A stretch of DNA of 64,000 nt from Ficedula albicollis (taxonomy: Eukaryota; Chordata; Aves; Passeriformes; Muscicapidae): positions 36,037,194-36,101,193 of the forward strand of contig NC_021673.1 of the NCBI RefSeq assembly GCF_000247815.1, read 5' to 3'. Below are positions 54,488 through 64,000 of this stretch, piece after piece. Under the pieces are notes generated by a model that searched no databases, had not been told where the DNA came from, and saw nothing but the letters and a program-made list of their open reading frames with translations. The number at the start of each line of letters is the position of its first letter. The first letter of the stretch is position 1. The translations under genes were made by a program, and so were the position numbers.

Positions 54488-57253
54488 GTAGACCTGGGTG
54501 TCCTGCTGCGCCCCTGAGTTCTGCTCTTGGGTGGAGTTAAAGCCTGATCTCAGTTTTGTTTCTTCTTGCATGCATGTCTTGTTAGATACAAGCCCCTCGG
54601 GCTGCTTGTAAATGTCTGCTAATGGTGATTGGGATGCTGAAACTTTATTTAGAAAATGGAGTGAAGCAACAACTTGTTTTGCTGCCTAATTTACTAGACA
54701 TTTGTAATTTCTTACTTTATAAGGAGCTCCAAGGCTTTTCAGTGCTCTGAGCTCTGCAGATTGCCACATATCCTTTTATGGATGAGGTTTATTACAGAGA
54801 TTGGCATATTATATGTGTTGCTTAATATGCTTGAACCTGAACTTCTCAGGCCAAGATTTAATAAGCTGTATGAGTTCTACCTGCAGAAATACATAACCAA
54901 GTCTTTAGTGAAATGCAATGGCACTGGCGTGTGTGTTTGTGGCCGGGGGGGTATCCAACACTGTAGATATTAGAGGTAGTTCTAAATTAGGATACATTGT
55001 ATAAAAAAAAGATTAAATGATCCAGACCCTGTGAAGAGGACAGACATCTGCATAGAATGAGAGAAAGATTAGCTGTAAGTGCAGACAACTGTTGTGGCAG
55101 AAGAAAAAAGAGGGTGAAGCCAGTAAAAGAAGAGAGATTTAAACAAAGAAGTCAAATTAGATGTGTATTCATGTGACAAGTCAGTGAAAGTCTCCACTGA
55201 ATGAGGTGGAGGACTCAAATTTTTGGACCAGGTATATTGGCTTCAGCAATTTGGATAATTCAATATCTGAACTGAATGTTTCTTTAACTAATGAGCTAGT
55301 GAGCACAAACTTTGGAAGAGTAATTTTTAAGAGGAATTCTATTAATGTCTTAAGATGATAGGCTTCTGCATCAGGATCACATAAGAAAAATAAAGCTCTG
55401 GGGGCAGTAACTGTAACAGGTCAGGTCTGGAGAGCAAAGTTAAGGAAGACAAACAGGCACTACATGGAATATGAGGACAAAGAGGAATGCCAGCCATAAG
55501 AAGTTCAATCTGTGAAGTATTGTGTTGCTTGGAAATACCTTTCAGACAAGCTCTTAGAAAACATTAAAGAAAATAAGAGTATTTGGCTGACATCCCAGTG
55601 TCCCACAACATTAACTATTTACTAACATCTAGCTTTATTACTGCAGAGTCTTCAAGCACATGGGATTTCCATAAAGTATTTGCTAATGTAAAATGAATTG
55701 TCAGCTTTAGAGAAATCGTCTAAGTAAGAGAGAGCAGACTCCCCTGTGAGAAGATGTCCAGAGCTTTCCTAAGTTTACTTCAGTTTTTACTTTGTGAATT
55801 CAATTATTTTCCCATCTGTTAATGAGTTATTTTCCTTGGAGTTGTTTAAAGACCCCAATAAAAAGACATCATCTCATATCAGAGAGACCAAAAGTAACCT
55901 GATGGCTGTATTGGAGATCCCTGAGAGAGTAAGGATAAAGTCGTGCTTAGTCAACCCAGGACTCCATGGATGACATGGGGGAAGTCACTTAACCTCCACT
56001 GAGGGGTTAAAAGGATAAACATGTTAATGCAGTTGAGAGCATCAGATCCCATGGTATGGAGCACTGCTGTAAAACATCCACAGCACTGCTTTAAGTGGGG
56101 GAAGAGAAAACTACCAGGGAGGGCAGCTACCATGGGGAAACAAACCTCACAGTTTTAAGGATGAGATCAGTGAGCCAATGGCCTTCCCCTAGACCCACTT
56201 GAACAGGGGCTTTGACTTTCCTACCCAGTTAGGACAGCTTCAACTTCTTGTGCTTTGCATTCCCTGCTAGCTAGGCACCACAAAAGACTCTCTGGCAGGC
56301 AAGAAGAGATACAGGCACATGGGCAGGTGGACTGACTGGCAGCCACAAAGCTGTGTCAGGGTCACCCTGTGTCCAGCACCACACAGTCTCTCGAGCTGGG
56401 TCTGTGCAGTCAGATAAGCTTTGCCGTGCACAGTCTGTTGTTTGGAGGCAGCAGACCCCATGGCAGATCAAGGAGGTCTTCACCTTGTCCGTGGGTGTAA
56501 ATGTCACCAAGGGGATCAGACAGAGGGAGCAGGAATCCCAGGGTCAGTGGCTCCCCCGGGCTGCAGAGCTCTTGCTGTGCATCTGCTCCTCTGGTGCAAA
56601 GGCAATAGGGGTTTCTGAACAGATGCATTAGAGGGGAGAAAAGAAGGGCTTGCTGAGTAATAACCACATAGTTATTACTTTCAAAGCTCATCCATAGTCC
56701 CCATGGTAATGGCCTCTTTGGGGATCAGATTGCTCCAGCAGACGTTAATTTTATGGTGCGATTTTCTAATTATTAACCTCCTTATTCTTCTGAGCCAGAT
56801 TCTTCCATTCCAAACCACCTGCCAAATGACAGCATGGTCCATGCTGCTGTAAGCAGCATACTCCCATGCTGAGACTGGTGTTATTCTGCACCCTGCCCTT
56901 CTGTAATGTTAGAATTAATTTCATGCTTTTCAGCTACCATTTTGATACACAGGAGCCCAAGGCATTATGCTTTCATAGAATGAGTGAATGGGTATTAATT
57001 TTGTGGTAAATTGCAAAGAATAGAAATAAATATTGGATAAAAGTAGAAATCAGATTCTGATAAGTATCTTTGTGAGAAAGAGAGATATTTTACCAAGTTC
57101 TAGCTATGCTGCCTCAACTACTACAAAAAATATACTGTTATTCTGCATTGCTCTTCTAAAGATTTCTTTATATCAAACTTGCCAGAGTGATAGCTCAAGC
57201 AGAGTTGAGTTTGGATGCCATTTCATTCTCTTAGCTGTCCTATGTTTGTCTTC

Positions 57254-57387
57254 ATGTGATTAGCATCCTCTAAGAACACCAAAATTAACCTACATTTTTA
57301 TATTTAGTTAATTTTCTATGGATATGTGATTAGCATCCTCTAAGAACACCAAAATTAACCTACATTTTTATATTTAGTTAATTTTCT
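57254..57387. repeat. Identical 64-bp direct repeats, 70-bp period
   Basis: Copies at 57254-57317 and 57324-57387, starting atgtgattagcatcctctaa, are identical by eye. They are separated by the six bases atggat. This lies in the intron between the His-rich and bZIP exons. Confidence 0.96.
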
Positions 57388-58150
57388 TTCTTATGTCCTA
57401 GGCAGGAAAATGAAATCCTGCTAGAGAATGATGCTTAGATGGTAGTAAGATATAGTCTAACATATTTCAGGGTTAAGAGCTATCAAGTAAGAGTCAGTTA
57501 ATTATCCCACGTGACATTATTAGTGGAATAATGGCAGACCTTATAATTAATATCTTTCTGAGATGGAGAGAAGATTTTGCTGTTCTGAAAATGCACTCTG
57601 ACTACCCAGAGACTGCCTGGTATATTCTGAAGACAAAATTACTCACTAGTTATTCAGAAGAAAATGACCACATGAGAGGAATTAAAAAAAAAAAAATAAA
57701 TGTATAGTTACCTTTTTCTGCCTTTGTACCAGACTTCACTGAGAGAGTTAAGAATTTTTAAAGCTGAATGGAAAAGGAGTAAAAAGGGATAAGGAAACAT
57801 AAATAACGGATCTCTGAAGTCTGGAAAGGTTTATGTGTGAGAAAATGAAAGGTCTTTGATGAGATGTTGACATTAAAAGGTACTTCTGAGACCTCTGCAC
57901 TCAGACATACTGCTAAAGAGGCAGCATGCCCGGCCCCGGTGGACAGGGAGCAGCTGAAATCCCTTGGCAGCAGTCTCCTGGCAGAAGTCTCCTGAGAATG
58001 GAGGCTGTGCCCACTGCAGCTGCCATGGACCTGGCACTCCAACTCTCAGTGTAGACAACATGTTGAAGATTTTATCAGCAAACATACGGAGTTCACACAA
58101 GCTGAAATTTTAAAAATCAGTCAGAAAATGTAGGGTGGCTTATTTATTTA

Positions 58151-58326
58151 TAGAAGGTTATTCTTAAAGAAATTTTCTTCTGCTCCGGTGAGATTCCCTG
58201 ACAGTGCAACATAAAACTGGGAATAAATTTGGCTTTATTAGAAGGTTATTCTTACAGAAATTTTCTTCTGCTCCTGTGAGATTCCCTGACAGCGCAACAT
58301 AAAACTGGGAATAAATTTGGCTTTAT
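58151..58326. repeat. Tandem duplication, 88-bp period
   Basis: Copies start tagaaggttattctta at 58151 and 58239. About three differences are visible (aaag against cag, ccgg against cctg, agtgc against agcgc). Confidence 0.96.
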
Positions 58327-59742
58327 GCAAAAAGCGTTATCAGATGTACAGAATAATTACACGTAAAATTGCCACTGTAATTGCCACAAGTCAGCTGGGG
58401 GAGGGAGCACACTAGATTCTAGACAGAAAAGCCACCTCAACTTCGCAAGACTCAAGACGATAGTATCATTTTAATTGAGACAGACAGAGGTGTTAGGCAA
58501 ACACGTTAATTGCGGCAATTGAAATTCAGGGCTCAGTCTGACAAAGCACTGAGTACGTCCACTCCCTGGAGTCAAAAGGAAGCACCTTGGAGGTTTGGGC
58601 CTTTGCCAGAACAAGAGGGTTAATTTTGAGTCAACAATTCAAGTTTCCAGACTGTTCCAGACTGTGCAGGAGTGGCAGCAGCAATGTGAGCTGAGCGTGA
58701 GCAACAGGATCCATGGACTGGCTTCCCAGACCCCAAGCAGAGGAAGAGGGAGAGTGTCTCCAGAGCCCCGTAGCCTGGGTGCCACAGAGAGGCAGGAAAG
58801 TAGTCCAGAAGCCTATTCCCAGGTAGATGAACATTAAATCTGGTGCTGGTTCCTGAAAGGGATGTGGGAACATTCCATCTGCCCAGTCAATTGGAGAATA
58901 GTTTACATGGTGCTGCCCCCACCACGCACCTTTTCTGTAATATCGTGGGCCAGTTACTTTCAGGAGAAGATCAATACTCCCCTGCACTTGAAAAAGCATA
59001 AATATATATTTTTCTGTAGTTTTGTAGCAATGGGCTGGATGTGGTGTTCTACTCTCAAAGCCAGGGATAAATTGAATTTTAAAAAGTACAGCGCAGAGGT
59101 CAAATGGAAACTAGTAAGAGGAATATCCCTTACCTACGCAGTGCAGGGACATCAAAGCACAGGTTCAACCTGAACTCTTACTTTGCCCCTGAGGGGCAGT
59201 GAGGTCTGATGCCCTTGTGCAATCCCAGCCCACGGCTTCCCAGCTCCATGCAGGCGCAAAGAGCTCTGCAGCTCCTGTCTCCAGAGATGGCAAAGATTGA
59301 GGTGGAGATGGTGAAGCCTGGGAAATAGAAATGGCCTAAAATTTTGGAGGCAATTGGGGGCCAAAGGGAGAAAGAGAGACACAGAAATTAGACCACTACA
59401 GCCCTCTGCTTTGATTAAAACAGATCCTGAGAGAAACTGGGCATTTCAGGTTTGAAAGAGGTAGTGGCAGAGAATACATCTAAGTGAATGTTTTTAAGAA
59501 CTAACTCAAGGGAGAAAAAATGTTCACAGGACCATTAAAAAAAAAAAATATCTCTTCTTTGACCATGGCAAGGATTTGCCAGCAGCTGCTTTCCGTGGCA
59601 CCTGGTGCAGCTTTGACTTGAGCCTGTTGCAGACCTTGCTGGGGGGCAGTCAGAGTGCGTGAGATTTCCCTTCCCGTTCCAGCATCCCCCCCGTGACCTC
59701 CCCGCCTCGCCGGCCCCTGCTGAAGGTGCTCTTGCCCCGCAG

Positions 59743-59970
59743 GTTTCGCCGGCGGCGCAGCAGATGCAGCCCACGCAGACGGTACAGCCACCGCAGCCGA
59801 CCGGAGGCCGCCGGAGGAGGGTGGTGGACGAAGACCCAGATGAGAGGAGGAGGAAATTTCTGGAAAGGAACCGAGCCGCTGCCACGCGCTGCAGACAGAA
59901 GAGGAAGGTCTGGGTGATGTCACTGGAAAAGAAAGCAGAAGAGCTCACCCAGACAAACATGCAGCTTCAG
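59743..59970 (+). CDS. CREB5: CREB5 coding exon, basic DNA-binding region and start of leucine zipper
   Basis: This exon encodes 76 residues in phase 0. It begins VSPAAQQMQPTQ, followed by a Pro/Gln linker and an Arg cluster. Next comes the bZIP basic region (about exon residues 34-57) with the core ERNRAAATRCRQKRK, which carries the invariant Asn and Arg that contact DNA. The first three zipper leucines are at exon residues 61, 68 and 75. The acceptor is gcag at 59739-59742 and the donor is cag|gtgcga at 59970/59971. The core matches the ATF2/ATF7/CREB5 group, and the VWVMSLEKKAEELTQTNMQLQ style is CREB5-like. The intron interrupts the zipper after its third leucine, so this exon gives DNA contact but only part of the dimer surface. 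The exon and its upstream flank are GC-rich compared with the introns. Direct reading frame and both splice sites make this secure. Confidence 0.97.
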
Positions 59971-60900
59971 GTGCGAGCCACTGTCTGCGCCCCTGAAGAC
60001 ACAGAGGGGCTCTTTGTGCTTGACTGACGGTGCCTTTGGGGCTGCCCCCGCACAGGCAGCTCCTAGCGGAGCCCAGCCATAATCAGTCTGTTAATCAAGA
60101 TGTGTGTGCTTCAATTAAAGAAATAATTACATTTTAGCGGGATAAGCCAGGAAAAAGCTGTCTTGGGATTTAGAAACCTTCACTAGATGGAGTTGTATTT
60201 ATTTTCTTTCCTTGACGCTGCTTTTTGTGGGGAATTTTTGAAGTGCCATTAATGTGTCTGTATAAAATTTCTTCAGAGCAGAGCATGTAGTTAAGCCCTC
60301 ATTCAAAGCCAGCAAGATAGAAGCACAAATAGATCAGTCTATCAGTGAGGAAAATGAGCTGGATAGATGAAAATACCACAAATAGCCTTTCCTACAGTGC
60401 TGTCCTCCTTATGGTAGGCACAGTATGTCTGCTTCATGCAGAGGTGTGCCTGTGCACTGCCAAGGGCAGAAAACCATTTGTTGAACGGCACTCCTCCAAA
60501 ACATTCTCCCGCATGAGCAGCACCCAGGCACTGGCTGCAGCTGAGCTGAAGTGACAGCAGTCTTGCCACCATGCCCCAGAACACGGCAACATCGCCTTTG
60601 CCCCCATGGGTTTGTCCCCTGGCCTCGTACAGAGAGCCCCAGTATTTCCAGAGTAGACTGAAACATTGCCTTAAGTATCTCTGGTGTGTGAAGATAGTCC
60701 ATTTGTGAGATTGCCTTCGGAGGTTACAAAATAATGTCACTGGCAAATGTTAGCATAAACCCAGCACAGAAGCACGTGAATGCCTTTTTTGCTTGGTTCT
60801 TTCAGAGTTACGGAGCAGGTTTTGTGTTCTTGGGTTTAAGCTTTGCAGAATAGCCTGATTTAAGCTTTGTTGCTAACCAAAGTCTTTCCTTCTTCTCTAG
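59971..60900 (+). other. CREB5: CREB5 intron inside the leucine zipper
   Basis: A short 930 bp intron from gtgcga to ctag splits the zipper between its third and fourth leucines. It has a TAAT-rich patch at about 60080-60145 (a taatcagt and attaaag context). I found no other feature in it. Confidence 0.9.
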
Positions 60901-61009
60901 AACGAGGTTTCCATGCTGAAAAATGAGGTAGCACAGCTGAAACAGTTATTGTTAACACATAAAGACTGTCCGATAACAGCTATGCAGAAAGAATCACAAG
61001 GATATCTAA
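60901..61009 (+). CDS. CREB5: CREB5 coding exon, C-terminal half of leucine zipper
   Basis: This exon encodes 36 residues plus one base of a split serine codon. It starts NEVSMLKNEVAQLKQLLLTH and supplies the fourth and fifth zipper leucines (exon residues 6 and 13), which keep exact heptad spacing with the previous exon. It continues into KDCPITAMQKESQGYL, the conserved tail after the zipper in ATF2, ATF7 and CREB5. The acceptor is a T/C-rich tract ending ctag at 60897-60900. The donor is an ideal gtaagt beginning at 61010. The final base (a, 61009) joins gt at 62166-62167 to make Ser. If the following intron were retained, translation would add two residues and stop at tag 61015-61017. The joined zipper is complete, with no missing leucine. 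Confidence 0.97.
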
Positions 61010-62165
61010 GTAAGTAGCTGGTATGTTTGCACTGTCTCCACACTCCTCACAGGAAAGCAAACCTTCCACTTCTTCCCTCCAGAACCCCTTCTTGGTCATA
61101 TTATCACTTGAACCTGTCTTCTCAAACATCATCCGAGCCATCCAATCTCCTGCCCTTATTTATCCGGCCCCGCTCAAAACCAAAAAAGCCCCGGTTCGCA
61201 TCCCACCCAGCAGAGCTAGCCTTGCCCACCCCTCCTTTCGGCAAGGAGATGCACACGGATGGACGCTCACTCCCCTGTGGAGGATCCTGCTTGAACTCAC
61301 AGCTCCAAACCTGCAAGAGTCCTCCCGGGCACGGCGCTGCCAGAACCTTAAAATAACTCTCAAAAGGAAAGTTAAAAAGGAAAACATTACAGTCCCCTCC
61401 AGCGAAAATGGTACTGTGCTCTGACAGTGGCACAGACCAGGCCTGGCGCAGGTTTTCAAGGTTTGTTAACTCTTTTTTAACTCTCATCTTTCTTTCTTTC
61501 TTTTCTTTTTTTTCCCCCAAAAAAATCTCAGCTGACAGAGACATTTAATCAATTCTTTCTTGCTGATGCACTTTGTGACTGTAGTAATTTACAGACAAAT
61601 TCTGTTTCATTATAGAACGGTTAAGAAGAGCCTCAGAGCTTGCTAGATTGTGACATTGTCTTAAAATAGAGCCCATTTCTGTCTCCTCTGCATCACTATG
61701 CATCTGTCTCTTTAACAGTACTCAAAGAAAAAAATATATAATTGCATTACATGCCTATCAGCTGTTGCTCGAATTAGATTTTCTGTGCTGCAGTGCACTG
61801 CACTCTACTTTTGATTCCTGCTGGAACAAATAAAGCATTTAAGCATCCCAACTGATTTTAAAGACCTTAAGATATCAGACTTTTTATCCCAACATTAGTT
61901 TCAGTTATTAAGGTCTTGGACTTCTTTCAAGATTCAATCAACTCCTGAAGTCAGGTTGATACCAGAGAAGCTGGCTTGAAAAAAAAATAATGAAAACTAA
62001 AACAATCTTAAGACAGAGAGTGTTGGATAACTGTAATGATATTTTGAAATCCTGGGACTTCTGCATGCTTCAGGTCATCAGTATTTCCAAGAGTATCACC
62101 CTAGGTTGTTTACTCGGATGGAAAAATGAATGTGTGTTGTCTCTGTGCCCTCATTCCCTCCCCAG
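61010..62165 (+). other. CREB5: CREB5 last coding intron
   Basis: A 1.16 kb intron from gtaagt to ccccag. Its first part, about 61030-61430, is C-rich and open in two overlapping + frames (133 and 109 codons). It includes an acceptor-like ccctccag ending at 61082, so an alternative exon is possible but unsupported. The rest is AT-rich with nothing recognisable. Confidence 0.85.
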
Positions 62166-62329
62166 GTCCCGAGAGCAGCCCTCCTGCAAGCCCGGTCCCA
62201 GCTTGCTCCCAGCAGCAAGTCATCCAGCACAACACCATAACGACCTCCTCCTCCGTCAGCGACGTCGTGGGAAGCTCCACTCTCACCCAGCTCGCCAGCC
62301 ACAGAACAGACATCAACCCCATCCTTTAA
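62166..62329 (+). CDS. CREB5: CREB5 last coding exon, Ser/Pro-rich C-terminus and stop
   Basis: This terminal coding exon finishes a split Ser codon and then encodes 53 residues, starting PESSPPASPVPACSQQQ and ending in HRTDINPIL followed by taa at 62327-62329. The acceptor is ccccag at 62160-62165. The tail is rich in Ser, Thr and Gln and contains Ser-Pro motifs; it is the variable C-terminal region of CREB5, and the final NPIL agrees with the vertebrate protein as I remember it. Together the four exons give 274 residues, about the last half of the roughly 500-residue vertebrate CREB5. No frameshift or premature stop is seen, so the gene looks functional in this part. Confidence 0.96.
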
Positions 62330-63533
<1,204 letters not shown>

Positions 63534-63555
63534 TTTTTTTTTTTTTTTTTTTTTT

Positions 63556-64000
63556 CATTCCAAGGCTTTCCCGCTTCCCTCTTTTTCTCAAATGATGGTA
63601 ATGAGCAAGAAAAACTTCAAGCCCACCTAAAAACTGTCGGCACGGCTGCTGCTTTCACTAGCTCTTCACCCACAGTTGGGCTGCGCCAAGCATTTGGCTT
63701 TTAAAAAACACAAATGCTCCTGATTTAGTGTTTTTAATAAATAGGGAAAGGTGAAAACGGCGCAGCCGCAGGTGAAGCAGGATGGTGAGCCAGCTGTGTT
63801 GATGCTAGCAACCCTGTAAGCTTCTGTGGTGCAGTAGAGGCATAGCAAGCAACACCTGAGAGTCACAGCAATTTTTTGCACTGCCAGTCATTAATGTAGG
63901 AAAATCCATGTAGTGTATAATAATTCAGAAAAGTTCTGTTCCCCAACCTGGCTGCGTTGTTCCAGCAACGAAAGCTAACAGCCTCAGGCTTCATGGGCTA
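63556..64000. other. Sequence downstream of the second G run
   Basis: These last 445 bases are either distal CREB5 3' UTR or downstream flank. An aataaa lies at 63736-63741 and could be a distal polyadenylation signal. I recognise no gene. Confidence 0.5.

Larger units (their letters stand above)
54488..59742 (+). other. CREB5: CREB5 intron between the His-rich exon and the bZIP exon
   Basis: This 5.3 kb intron is bounded by gtagac and gcag. It contains two clear local duplications (57254-57387 and 58151-58326). A TAAT-rich patch near 56745-56780 resembles conserved noncoding DNA but I cannot test conservation. Reading through the donor would add about ten residues before a tga at 54515-54517. 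I see no further exon. Confidence 0.85.

Noticed and set aside
59501..59960. Minus-strand ORFs of about 140 codons over the bZIP exon
   Set aside because: They are shadows of the GC-rich CREB5 exon; the + frame is clearly the real one.

Overview
This is vertebrate nuclear DNA, most likely from a bird and probably a neoavian such as a songbird. It is AT-rich and gene-poor, with no bacterial operons. The repeats fit a bird: two truncated CR1 LINEs with the usual 3' end (29438-29677 and 42405-43088), and an LTR fragment (about 46960-47455) that I recognise from memory as a common avian endogenous-retrovirus LTR. There are also old palindromic or hAT-like DNA-transposon remnants.

The only gene I can support is CREB5 (cAMP-responsive element binding protein 5, ATF2/ATF7/CREB5 bZIP family), on the + strand. 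The window holds its last four coding exons: 54164-54487 (His/Pro-rich region), 59743-59970 (basic region and start of the zipper), 60901-61009 (rest of the zipper) and 62166-62329 (Ser/Pro-rich tail and stop). Each has an AG acceptor and, except the last, a GT donor. The phases join without a break into 274 residues that match the C-terminal half of vertebrate CREB5. The N-terminal zinc finger and transactivation region must lie upstream of the window.

Positions 1-54163 are therefore read as one very long CREB5 intron. I found no other convincing exon in it. Three further introns (about 5.3, 0.9 and 1.2 kb) separate the exons. The 3' UTR starts at 62330 and has polyadenylation-signal-like hexamers at 62468, 62701 and 62777.

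Two things stand out in the noncoding DNA. First, two giant guanine homopolymers (24436-24864, 429 G; 63034-63531, 498 G) are probably sequencing or assembly artefacts, although they could mark real unstable G tracts. Second, at least fifteen local direct duplications with periods of 22-169 bp are scattered over the whole window. They range from identical to roughly 14% different, which suggests a continuing duplication process rather than one event. No previously undescribed gene system is visible. Candidates worth checking are an intronic CpG cluster, a 284-codon antisense ORF, an in-frame ATG in a good context just before the His-rich exon, and a weak exon-like block near 33901.
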